Shown in pieces: positions 32,418 to 39,567 of a DNA stretch of 64,000 nucleotides (its first letter is position 1; each line of letters starts with the position of its first letter). Below the pieces are notes generated by a model. It did no database searches. It saw only the letters and a list, made by a program, of their open reading frames with translations, and was not told where the DNA came from. The position numbers and the translations under genes are program-made. This stretch comes from Dactylosporangium fulvum (lineage in GTDB: Bacteria; Actinomycetota; Actinomycetes; Mycobacteriales; Micromonosporaceae), in NCBI RefSeq assembly GCF_025137375.1, contig NZ_CP073720.1, positions 9,510,501 through 9,574,500 of the forward strand, read 5' to 3'.

Positions 32418-32470
32418 GCGACCAGCGCGCGACCAGCCCGCGACCAGCCCGCGACCAGCCCGCGACCAGC
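32418..32470. repeat. 11-bp tandem repeat, five copies
   Basis: GCGACCAGC recurs at 32418, 32429, 32440, 32451 and 32462, with a two-base CC or GC joiner, giving a strict 11-bp period close to one helical turn. It lies 53 bases beyond the pcrA stop in noncoding sequence. Confidence 0.8.
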
Positions 32471-32522
32471 GCCGGCACATGGCCTGAGCGGTCCGCGCAG
32501 GCCCGGGCCGAGCGGAACGTTG

Positions 32523-34910
32523 TTACAGCTTGTCGATCGGGGCGTGGCGCAGGACGATCCACATGACCTGGTCGCCGAAGTCGACCTGGGCCTGGGCACG
32601 GGCGCCCTGGCCTTCGACGGCCAGGACCCGGCCCAGACCGTATCGCTGGTGGTTGACGCGATCGCCGACGGCCAGGGAGGGGATGTCGCGCTGCAGCTCG
32701 CTGGCCGTCGAGAGCTTGGACGCGTCGAGGCCGAGCTTGGCGGCCAACTGGGCGGCCTTCGGGGTGTTGCCGACGAAGGACGAGGTGCGCGACTGGCTGG
32801 TGCCGGAGCCACGGCCGCCGACGCCGGCGCGGCCCGACCAGCTGGTGTACGCAGCGTCCGTGCGCTCCCAGCGCACCAGCTCCGAGGGCAGCTCCTCGAG
32901 GAAGCGCGACGGCGGGTTGTAGGCGGGCTGACCCCAGGCGGACCTGGTCACCGCTCGGGAGATGTAGAGGCGCTGGCGGGCCCGGGTGATGCCGACGTAG
33001 GCCAGGCGGCGCTCCTCCTCCAGCTCCTTCTTGTCGCTCATCGACCGCTGGTGCGGGAAGACGCTGTCCTCCAGGCCGGTGAGGAAGACGACCGGGAACT
33101 CGAGGCCCTTGGCGGTGTGCAGGGTCATCAGCGTGACGACACCGGTGTGGTCGGGGTCGTCGTCGGGAATCTGGTCCGCGTCGGCGACCAGGGAGACCTG
33201 CTCCAGGAAGCCGGCGATCGTGGGCGGCGGGGCGGCGGTCGCGTCGCCCTGCTCGGCGGCGACGGCGATGGTGGCCTCGGCCCGCTCCGTGTATTCCCTG
33301 GCGACGCTGACGAGCTCCTGGAGGTTTTCCACGCGCCCCGCCTCCTGCGGGTCGGTGCTCTCCTCGATCTCACTGAGGTAGCCGGAGCGCTCCAGCGCGG
33401 CCTCCAGCACCTCCTCGGGCAGCGCCGTCTCGGCCAGGGCGCGCAGCTCGTCGAGCAGCGTCACGAACTCGCCGATCGCGTTGACCGCACGGGTCGAGAT
33501 GCCGGGCGCCTCCGAGGCGCAGCGGAGAGCCGCGCCGAAGGAGATGCGATCTCGGCTGGCCAGGGCCTCGACGCACGCCTCCGCCCGGTCGCCGATGCCG
33601 CGGCGCGGGGTGTTGAGGATGCGGCGGATGCTCACCGTGTCATCGTCGTTGACCACGGCGCGGAGGTAGGCGAGGGCGTCGCGGACCTCCTTGCGCTCGT
33701 AGAAGCGGACACCGCCGACCACCTTGTAGGGCAGGCCGAAGCGGATGAACATCTCCTCGAAGACGCGGGACTGGGCGTTGGTGCGATAGAAGACCGCCAC
33801 GTCACCGGGGCGGACGCCCTCGTTGTCGGACAGGCGGTCGATCTCGCGGGCCACCCAGTCGGCCTCGGCGTGCTCGGTGTCGGCGACGTAGCCGACGATC
33901 TGCTCGCCGGCGCCCTGGTCGCTCCACAGGCGCTTGGGCTTGCGCTCGGTGTTGCGCCCGATCACGGCGTTGGCCGCCGACAGGATCGTCTGGGTCGAGC
34001 GGTAGTTCTGCTCCAGCAGGATCGTGTGCGCGTTGGGGAAGTCGCGCTCGAACTCCAGGATGTTGCGGATCGTGGCGCCGCGGAACGCGTAGATGGACTG
34101 GTCGGCGTCACCGACGACGCACAACTCGCCGCTGTCGCCCACCAGCTCCTTGATCAGCGCATACTGCGCGTGGTTGGTGTCCTGGTACTCGTCGACGAGC
34201 ACGTGGCGGAACCGGCGCCGGTAGGTCTCGGCGACCTCCGGGTGGCTCTGCAGCAGGTGGACGACCCGCATGATCAGATCGTCGAAGTCGAGGGCGTGCG
34301 CGTCGGCGAGCCGCTGCTGGTAGAGCGTGTAGGCCTCGGCGAGCGCCCGCTCCGCCGGGCCCTTGGCGGTGGCGGCGAAGGCATCCGGGTCGACGAGCTC
34401 GTTCTTGAGGTTGGACACCTGTGCCGCCAGGCCGCGGGCCGGGTAGCGCTTGGGGTCGAGGTCGAGCTCGCGGGCCACCAGCTGCATGAGCCGGCGGGAG
34501 TCGTCGGCGTCGTAGATCGAGAAGGTCGACTTGAGCCCGGCGTGGTCGTGCTCGGCGCGCAGGATGCGCACACAGGCGGAGTGGAAGGTGGACACCCACA
34601 TCAGCCGGGCACGGTTGCCGACGAGCCTGGCGACCCGCTCCTTCATCTCGCCGGCGGCCTTGTTGGTGAAGGTGATCGCGATGATCTCGCCGGGGTGCAC
34701 GTTGCGCGCCGCCAGCAGATAGGCGATCCGGCTGGTGAGGACTCTGGTCTTGCCCGAGCCGGCACCGGCGACGATGAGCAGCGGCTGACCCTCGTGGGTC
34801 ACCGCGTCACGCTGGGGACCGTTGAGACCGGCCAGCAGATCAGGCTGGGGCGGACGCTGCGCCGAGGGCTCCGGCGAGCGGGACTGAGGCACTTCGAAGA
34901 GAGCATGCAT
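32523..34910 (-). CDS. pcrA: ATP-dependent DNA helicase PcrA/UvrD
   Basis: 795 residues from ATG 34910. All superfamily 1A motifs are visible: Q motif LNGPQRDAV, Walker A IVAGAGSGKTRVL, motif Ia ITFTNKAAGEMKERV, Walker B LVDEYQDTNHAQ, motif III VVGDADQSIYAFRGA, LEQNYRST, TLHTAKGLEFPVVFLTGLED and GITRARQRLYIS. The C-terminal SLAVGDRVNHQRYGLGRVLAVEG is the Tudor-like RNA-polymerase-interaction domain. It unwinds DNA 3'-5' in nucleotide excision and mismatch-independent repair and removes RecA and stalled polymerase. The frame stays open upstream to 35162, but that stretch is Arg/Ser-rich and crosses the chorismate mutase leader. Confidence 0.96.
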   Translation of the reverse strand: MHALFEVPQSRSPEPSAQRPPQPDLLAGLNGPQRDAVTHEGQPLLIVAGAGSGKTRVLTSRIAYLLAARNVHPGEIIAITFTNKAAGEMKERVARLVGNRARLMWVSTFHSACVRILRAEHDHAGLKSTFSIYDADDSRRLMQLVARELDLDPKRYPARGLAAQVSNLKNELVDPDAFAATAKGPAERALAEAYTLYQQRLADAHALDFDDLIMRVVHLLQSHPEVAETYRRRFRHVLVDEYQDTNHAQYALIKELVGDSGELCVVGDADQSIYAFRGATIRNILEFERDFPNAHTILLEQNYRSTQTILSAANAVIGRNTERKPKRLWSDQGAGEQIVGYVADTEHAEADWVAREIDRLSDNEGVRPGDVAVFYRTNAQSRVFEEMFIRFGLPYKVVGGVRFYERKEVRDALAYLRAVVNDDDTVSIRRILNTPRRGIGDRAEACVEALASRDRISFGAALRCASEAPGISTRAVNAIGEFVTLLDELRALAETALPEEVLEAALERSGYLSEIEESTDPQEAGRVENLQELVSVAREYTERAEATIAVAAEQGDATAAPPPTIAGFLEQVSLVADADQIPDDDPDHTGVVTLMTLHTAKGLEFPVVFLTGLEDSVFPHQRSMSDKKELEEERRLAYVGITRARQRLYISRAVTRSAWGQPAYNPPSRFLEELPSELVRWERTDAAYTSWSGRAGVGGRGSGTSQSRTSSFVGNTPKAAQLAAKLGLDASKLSTASELQRDIPSLAVGDRVNHQRYGLGRVLAVEGQGARAQAQVDFGDQVMWIVLRHAPIDKL

Positions 34911-34995
34911 CGCAGGGGCGAGTCTATGCCGACCCACCGACACTTCTCGGCGGGCCGCTGACCGAAACGCGACGCGTCCCACCCTGCGGAAGACC

Positions 34996-35025
34996 TTCAC
35001 GGAGCCGACAGGCGCGTGCCATACT
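34996..35025 (+). promoter_or_regulatory. Promoter of the chorismate mutase leader transcript
   Basis: TTCACG (34996-35001) and CATACT (35020-35025) are separated by 18 bases. Transcription would begin about 7 bases later, at GTG 35033 itself, so the leader peptide would be translated from a leaderless mRNA. Confidence 0.6.
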
Positions 35026-35032
35026 CGGCTAC

Positions 35033-35101
35033 GTGATCGAGCAGGTGCGCTACTACTTTTTTTACGGCTGCGGGAGTCCGGCAGCCGTAGGTCGCGCCTG
35101 A
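35033..35101 (+). CDS. Aromatic-amino-acid attenuation leader peptide
   Basis: A 22-codon open frame from GTG 35033 to TGA 35099-35101. Residues 7-11 are Tyr-Tyr-Phe-Phe-Tyr, five consecutive aromatic codons, in an otherwise GC-rich gene neighbourhood; the run of T around 35057-35063 stands out by eye. A hairpin starts right behind these codons (35064-35071 with 35081-35088), and a strong terminator hairpin follows at 35116-35141, before chorismate mutase at 35189. This is the layout of a transcription attenuator: scarcity of charged tRNA-Phe/Tyr would stall the ribosome on the aromatic codons and change leader folding. The mechanism is inferred from sequence alone. Confidence 0.82.
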   Translation: MIEQVRYYFFYGCGSPAAVGRA

Positions 35102-35115
35102 TCGCAAACCTACCG

Positions 35116-35141
35116 ACGCCCCGGGCTCCCGCCCGGGGCGT
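35116..35141 (+). terminator. Attenuator terminator hairpin upstream of chorismate mutase
   Basis: An 11-bp stem (35116-35126 with 35131-35141) with a TCCC loop lies 15 bases after the leader stop codon and 47 bases before the chorismate mutase ATG. An upstream alternative, GTAGGT (35087-35092) with ACCTAC (35108-35113), competes with the first leader hairpin and ends two bases before the terminator stem. How exactly it would prevent termination is not resolved. Confidence 0.7.
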
Positions 35142-35188
35142 TCGCGTTCCCGGGCGGAGCACCAGCCAGACCTGACAAGGACAAGAGA

Positions 35189-35488
35189 ATGGCCGCCATC
35201 ACGATGGAACAGCAGCCCGCCGACGCCGAGTCGGCAACCCCTTCGCCGGAGGATCACATCGCCGGCCTGCGCCACCGCATCGACGAGATCGACGCCGCGC
35301 TGGTCGCGCTGTGGAAGGAGCGCGCGGCGATCTCCCAGGAGGTCGGCAAGACGCGCATCGCCGCCGGTGGCACCCGCCTCGTGCTGTCCCGCGAGCGCGA
35401 GATCCTGGAGCGCTTCAGCGCGGAGCTCGGCGCCGACGGCACGCAGCTCGCGCTGCTGATCCTGCGCGCCGGCCGGGGACCGCTCTAA
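35189..35488 (+). CDS. Chorismate mutase, AroQ class
   Basis: 99 residues, single-domain. The helical pattern IAGLRHRIDEIDAALVALWKERAAISQEVGKTRIAAGG, with the usual Arg near the start of helix 1, the Lys/Arg in the KxR segment and LSREREILERF, matches AroQ mutases, which turn chorismate into prephenate, the branch step to Phe and Tyr. AAGGA at 35177-35181 supports ATG 35189. The upstream leader with five aromatic codons agrees with end-product control. The deacetylase gene starts immediately after its stop (TAA then ATG). Confidence 0.9.
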   Translation: MAAITMEQQPADAESATPSPEDHIAGLRHRIDEIDAALVALWKERAAISQEVGKTRIAAGGTRLVLSREREILERFSAELGADGTQLALLILRAGRGPL

Positions 35489-36217
35489 ATGGGCTTTCCC
35501 CCGTCGGCCACACCGCTGACCGACGTGCAGCGCGTGCTCTGTATCCATGCGCACCCGGACGACGTCGACTTCGGGGCGGCCGGCACCGTCGCCGGCTGGG
35601 TCGACGCCGGGCTCGAGGTTGCGTATCTCCTGGTGACCAGGGGCGACGCCGGCGGCTTCGACGACACGCCCCGCGAGCAGATGCCGATCCTGCGCGAGGC
35701 GGAACAGCGGGCCGCCGCGGCGGCGGTCGGGGTCAAGCAGGTGGAGTTCCTCGACGGGTACCGTGACGGCCTGCTCACCCCGTCGATCGAGCTGCGCCGG
35801 GACATCACCGCGGCGATCCGCCGCTTCCGGCCCGACCGCGTGCTGACCAACTCGCCGCTGCGCCGCTGGGACCGCATCGCCGGGCCGAGCCATCCCGACC
35901 ACCTGGCGGCGGGCGAGGCGACGACGTGCGCGGTTTATCCGGACGCGCGCAACCCGTTCATCTTCATGGACCTGGAGCTCGATCCCTGGACCGTCCGCGA
36001 GATCTGGTACAGCGGCGGACCCGACCCGGACCATGTGGTCGACATCACCGACGTGTTCCCCCGGAAGGTGGCGGCCCTACAGGCGCACGTGTCGCAGACA
36101 TCGCATATCCCGGACTTCTCAGACATGATCCGGGCGCGGATGGCGGCGACGGCGCGGGCCGGCGGCCTGCCCGAGGGACGGCTGGCGGAGGCGTTCTCGG
36201 TCTTCTCGACCGTGTGA
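35489..36217 (+). CDS. PIG-L family (LmbE-like) zinc deacetylase
   Basis: 242 residues. The N-terminal CIHAHPDDVDFGAAGT carries the zinc-binding HPDD, and the second histidine motif is PSHPDHLAAGEA near residue 134-145. The fold is that of N-acetylglucosaminyl deacetylases such as MshB and Mca of mycothiol metabolism, but the length (MshB and Mca are nearer 290) and sequence do not settle which substrate is used. The start abuts the chorismate mutase stop, so the genes are cotranscribed and may share the attenuator, although no metabolic link is obvious. Confidence 0.87.
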   Translation: MGFPPSATPLTDVQRVLCIHAHPDDVDFGAAGTVAGWVDAGLEVAYLLVTRGDAGGFDDTPREQMPILREAEQRAAAAAVGVKQVEFLDGYRDGLLTPSIELRRDITAAIRRFRPDRVLTNSPLRRWDRIAGPSHPDHLAAGEATTCAVYPDARNPFIFMDLELDPWTVREIWYSGGPDPDHVVDITDVFPRKVAALQAHVSQTSHIPDFSDMIRARMAATARAGGLPEGRLAEAFSVFSTV

Positions 36218-36235
36218 ACGCCTCCGCCTCCGCGT

Positions 36236-37357
36236 CTAGGCCGTGAACTTCACCCGACGGCGCCGGACCACCAGCAGCAGTGCCACGCCGCCGGCCACCA
36301 GCAGCACGCCGGCCGTGATGGCTCCGGTCACCTTCGCACCGGTGACCGGCAGGTGCGGCACCGGTGGGGTGACGGTGACCTTGGCGGACGCCTCCAGCTC
36401 GGTGCCGGCGACCCCCGCGAGAATCAGCTTCTGGTGCTTGTCCGGATCGGCCTTCGTGACGAAGACCCGCCCGATCGGCACCGAACCGCTGCCCTTGGCG
36501 TTGACGGTGACCTCACCGGCCGCCTCAGCCACCACGTAGAACTTGCCGCCGTTGGACAGCTTGGTGACCGGCTTGCCGTCGGCGTCGACGAGCTCGCCGC
36601 CGACAGCGGTCAGCGTGGCGGTGCCGCCGCCTGACTCGACGGTGAACGGGCCGATCTTCTTGCCCGCCTCCCCGGACAGCGTCGCCGGGTTGATGACGAG
36701 CTTCGGCTGCGGCTCCTCGGCCGGGGTCTTCGACGCCTTCACCAGGTAGTCGTTGATCGCGACGATCAGGCCGTACTGATCGGGGGCCGCGTTCGGCACG
36801 GTGTTGAAGCCCTCGTTGTCGGGGCGCAACTGGTAGACGTCACCGTCGGTGATCGTCCAGATGGCGCTCTGAGTGCCCGCGTAGACGAGCTTGGTGAGCA
36901 ACGCGTCGTCCGTGCCGGCCGGCTTGGTCGCCTTCGCCGCGGCGATCACGGCGTCGACGCTGAGCACCGGATATGAGTGGGTGAGCACCCACTGGACCTG
37001 GCTGAGCTCCTCCGGGGTGGGAGTGCCGTTCTTGTTCGGGGCCCAGGTGCCCTCGACGTAGTTCGGGTCCTTGATGTCGTGCTTGTAGTCGATGCAGTAG
37101 GCGAGCACGGTCGCGTCGGAACCGGCGACCTTCAGGCCGATCCGGCGGGCGAGGGCCTCGGTGCCGTTCGGGTGCTGCGCGTCCGTCTGCTTCGCGTTGA
37201 TGATCTTCGCAGAGGTTGCCGGGGTGTCCAGGAAGACCTGGCTGCCGGTGGCGGGGGTGGCGGTCTCGGCGGCGGCGACTCCTGCGCCACCCAGGGCCAA
37301 GGCGCCCCCGACGATCACGGCTCCGGCGGCACCGGCCCAGCGAGGGATGTAGGACAA
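36236..37357 (-). CDS. LPXTG surface protein with thioester (TED) domain
   Basis: 373 residues. A signal peptide covers about 1-30 (ends VAAAETATPA). A thioester-domain signature follows: YCIDYK with Cys88 and GTQSAIW with Gln163, the Cys-Gln pair that forms a reactive internal thioester able to bond host or surface molecules. Two Ig-like or Ig-fold-like segments follow around 220-320, then the sortase signal LPVTG at 336-340, a membrane helix and a basic tail RRRRVKF. So it is a sortase-anchored adhesin-like protein. Sortase is not in the window. It stands alone on the minus strand next to envelope-stress genes. Confidence 0.88.
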   Translation of the reverse strand: MSYIPRWAGAAGAVIVGGALALGGAGVAAAETATPATGSQVFLDTPATSAKIINAKQTDAQHPNGTEALARRIGLKVAGSDATVLAYCIDYKHDIKDPNYVEGTWAPNKNGTPTPEELSQVQWVLTHSYPVLSVDAVIAAAKATKPAGTDDALLTKLVYAGTQSAIWTITDGDVYQLRPDNEGFNTVPNAAPDQYGLIVAINDYLVKASKTPAEEPQPKLVINPATLSGEAGKKIGPFTVESGGGTATLTAVGGELVDADGKPVTKLSNGGKFYVVAEAAGEVTVNAKGSGSVPIGRVFVTKADPDKHQKLILAGVAGTELEASAKVTVTPPVPHLPVTGAKVTGAITAGVLLVAGGVALLLVVRRRRVKFTA

Positions 37358-37488
37358 GGTGACGACCGCCTTCTGTGTGGGGTCACGTGGCGGAGTGTTT
37401 GTAGTCCTTCTGCCCCCTCTTTGTCACCCCGTCAGCAACACCAGTCACAGGAGTAACACCGGTTTGCCCGATAAGCGTAGAAAAAATC

Positions 37489-38145
37489 TCAGACCAGACG
37501 GCGGTCGGCGGCCCAGCGTGACAGCTCGTAACGGTTCGACATCTGGAGCTTCCGCAGGACGTTCGACACGTGGGTCTCCACGGTCTTGATCGAGATGAAG
37601 AGCTCCTTGGCGATCTCCTTGTAGGCATACCCCCGGGCGAGGAGCCGCAGCACCTCCCGCTCACGGTTGGTCAGCTGGTCGAGCTCGGGGTCGGCCACCG
37701 GGGCGTCCGGGCGGGCGGCGAAGGCGTCGAGGACAAACCCGGCGAGCCGCGGGCTGAACACCGCATCGCCGTCGGCGACCCGCCGGATGGCGTCGGCCAG
37801 CTCGTCGGGCGAGATCGTCTTGGTGACGTATCCACGGGCTCCGGCCCGGATCAGGCCGATGACGTCCTCGGCGGCATCGGAGACCGACAGCGCGAGGAAG
37901 CGCACGTTCGGGTGGCTGCGGCGCATCGCCTCCAGGACCGCGCGACCGCCGCCGTCGGGCATGTGGACGTCGAGGAGGACCACGTCGGGCTCCAACGCGG
38001 AGATCTTCTGCACCGCTTCGACCACCGCGCTGGCCTCACCGACAACGTCGACGTGGACGCCGAGCTCGGCGCGCACGCCGGCCCGGAACATCGCGTGGTC
38101 GTCGACCAGGAACACCCGCAGTCGCGGGGTCGCTTCGCTGCTCAT
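37489..38145 (-). CDS. NarL/LuxR-family response regulator (LiaR-like)
   Basis: 218 residues. The receiver has Asp15-Asp16, phospho-acceptor Asp59 (VVLLDVHMPDG) and Lys109 in GYVTKTI, all intact. The LuxR helix-turn-helix at about 155-215 reads LTNREREVLRLLARGYAYKEIAKELFISIKTVETHVSNVLRKL. Its ATG overlaps the stop of the histidine kinase gene (ATGA), so this is its partner. The arrangement with a PspC kinase and the divergent PspC/LiaF-like gene points to cell-envelope stress. Confidence 0.93.
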   Translation of the reverse strand: MSSEATPRLRVFLVDDHAMFRAGVRAELGVHVDVVGEASAVVEAVQKISALEPDVVLLDVHMPDGGGRAVLEAMRRSHPNVRFLALSVSDAAEDVIGLIRAGARGYVTKTISPDELADAIRRVADGDAVFSPRLAGFVLDAFAARPDAPVADPELDQLTNREREVLRLLARGYAYKEIAKELFISIKTVETHVSNVLRKLQMSNRYELSRWAADRRLV

Positions 38146-39407
38146 CGTTCTCCGCTTTCCGTTGCAGTGGCCTTCTTGCGCAGTGCCTCCGTGTTGATCG
38201 GCATGCTGAGCCGCACCTCGGTGCCGTCACCCGGCGTGCTGCGGATCTCGGCCTTGCCGCCGTGGCGCTGCATGCGCAGCATGATCGAACCGCGCACGCC
38301 GTGCCGATCATCCTGCACTGTCGACAGGTCGAACCCGACACCCCGGTCACGCACGAAGACGCTCACACAGTCGGGCTCGACCTCGGCATAGAGGGAGATC
38401 GTGTGTACCTTCGCGTGCTTGGCCGCGTTGACCAGGGCCTCACGGGCGGCGGCGACGATCGCCGCGATCTTCTCGTCGACGTCGAGATCGCCGACGACCA
38501 CCGTCTCCACCGCGATCGCGAAGGTGTCCTCGACCTCCGCCGACGCCTCCTCCAGCGCCGCGCTGAGCTTCTCCATCGGCGAGGCTGTCGGCTTGTACAG
38601 CCAGTTGCGCAGCGTCCGCTCCTGGCCGCGGGCGAGGCGCTGGACCTCCTTGACGTCGCCCGCGTTGCGCTGGATGAGCGCGAGCGTGTGCAGCACCTGG
38701 TCGTGGATCATCGCGGCGATGTCGGCCCGCTCCTGCTCGCGCACCCGGGCCTCGCGCTCGGTGCTGAGCTGGGTGAACATGCGATACAGCAGCGGGGCCA
38801 GCGCCAGGCCGACACCGGCGAGCGCGACGGCCGCGAAACCCAGCCCGTATCCGATCGAGGAGAACGGCACGCCGTCCAGCGGCACCCCGGCCACGAACAC
38901 GCCGATGATGCCGATCACGACCAGCAGGCCGCCGCCGACGAAGCGCAGCAGATACGACTTCCGGTTGTTGTCCACCACCGCGCCGAGCCACGGCATCCCC
39001 GGCACGGTCGCCGACCAGCGCTCGCGGCGCTTCGGGTCGGCCTGGTGCCAGATGATGCCGGCGCCGAGGGCGATGACCGCGGCCAGCCAGCCGATCACCG
39101 CCTCGACGCCGCCGCTGGGCTGCAGCATCAGCCGCAGCAGGACGATGCCGATGCCGAGCGCGAGGAACGAGAACAGCTGGTTGACGTTGCGACCGCCGGG
39201 GCGCACGGACGGCGGCATCGGCAGGACGGCCCAGAACGCGGCATACAGCAACGCGCCCAGGCCGTCGAAGGCGGCCAGCGCGACGAAGGCCACCCGGATG
39301 AGCACGACCGAGGCGCCGAGATGCTCCGCGAGCCCGGCGGCGACCCCCGCGACGACCCGGTCTCCGGGGTCGCGGTAGAGGCGGCGCGCAGGCATGGGGC
39401 TGGTCAT
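38142..39407 (-). CDS. Histidine kinase with N-terminal PspC domain
   Basis: 421 residues from ATG 39407; GTG 39455 in the same frame would add 16 residues. The first 60 residues are a PspC domain (ARRLYRDPGDRVVAGVAAGLAEHLG), followed by about six membrane helices, a dimerisation helix with ERADIAAMIHDQVLHTLALIQRNAGD (phospho-His) and an ATPase domain with VNAAKHAKVHTISLY and RDRGVGFDLS. It belongs to the HisKA_3 group that pairs with LuxR regulators. The PspC fusion suggests that it senses membrane or envelope damage. Divergent from the second PspC gene. Confidence 0.91.
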   Translation of the reverse strand: MTSPMPARRLYRDPGDRVVAGVAAGLAEHLGASVVLIRVAFVALAAFDGLGALLYAAFWAVLPMPPSVRPGGRNVNQLFSFLALGIGIVLLRLMLQPSGGVEAVIGWLAAVIALGAGIIWHQADPKRRERWSATVPGMPWLGAVVDNNRKSYLLRFVGGGLLVVIGIIGVFVAGVPLDGVPFSSIGYGLGFAAVALAGVGLALAPLLYRMFTQLSTEREARVREQERADIAAMIHDQVLHTLALIQRNAGDVKEVQRLARGQERTLRNWLYKPTASPMEKLSAALEEASAEVEDTFAIAVETVVVGDLDVDEKIAAIVAAAREALVNAAKHAKVHTISLYAEVEPDCVSVFVRDRGVGFDLSTVQDDRHGVRGSIMLRMQRHGGKAEIRSTPGDGTEVRLSMPINTEALRKKATATESGER

Positions 39408-39567
39408 CAGACTCGTTTCGGGCTCGTCGCGGTCGGCGGTCCACCAAATCGTCACACGGCGGTCCCGGCGCAGACCACTCCGAAGGCCCCGGAGCCCGGC
39501 AAATCAGGGTGGTGTCAGGGTCGATGCCTGAGGCAGGTACGGCCCGGTGTCCGCGAGCATGGTTGAC
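39408..39567. promoter_or_regulatory. Divergent control region between the two PspC genes
   Basis: About 160 bases (or 91 if GTG 39455 and GTG 39547 are the starts). It must contain promoters in both directions and is the expected binding place of the LuxR regulator, but I see no convincing inverted repeat. Confidence 0.35.

Larger units (their letters stand above)
32040..32522. other. Gene-free gap with palindrome and tandem repeats
   Basis: About 480 bases between the convergent peptidase and pcrA genes. Open frames in it are low-complexity and have no start signals. It holds the palindrome at 32048-32101, several imperfect GGCACC-containing repeats at 32320-32390 and an 11-bp tandem array at 32418-32470. 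Confidence 0.6.

Noticed and set aside
32361..34961. Plus-strand frame of about 870 codons across pcrA
   Set aside because: Antisense to all helicase motifs; no start signal.
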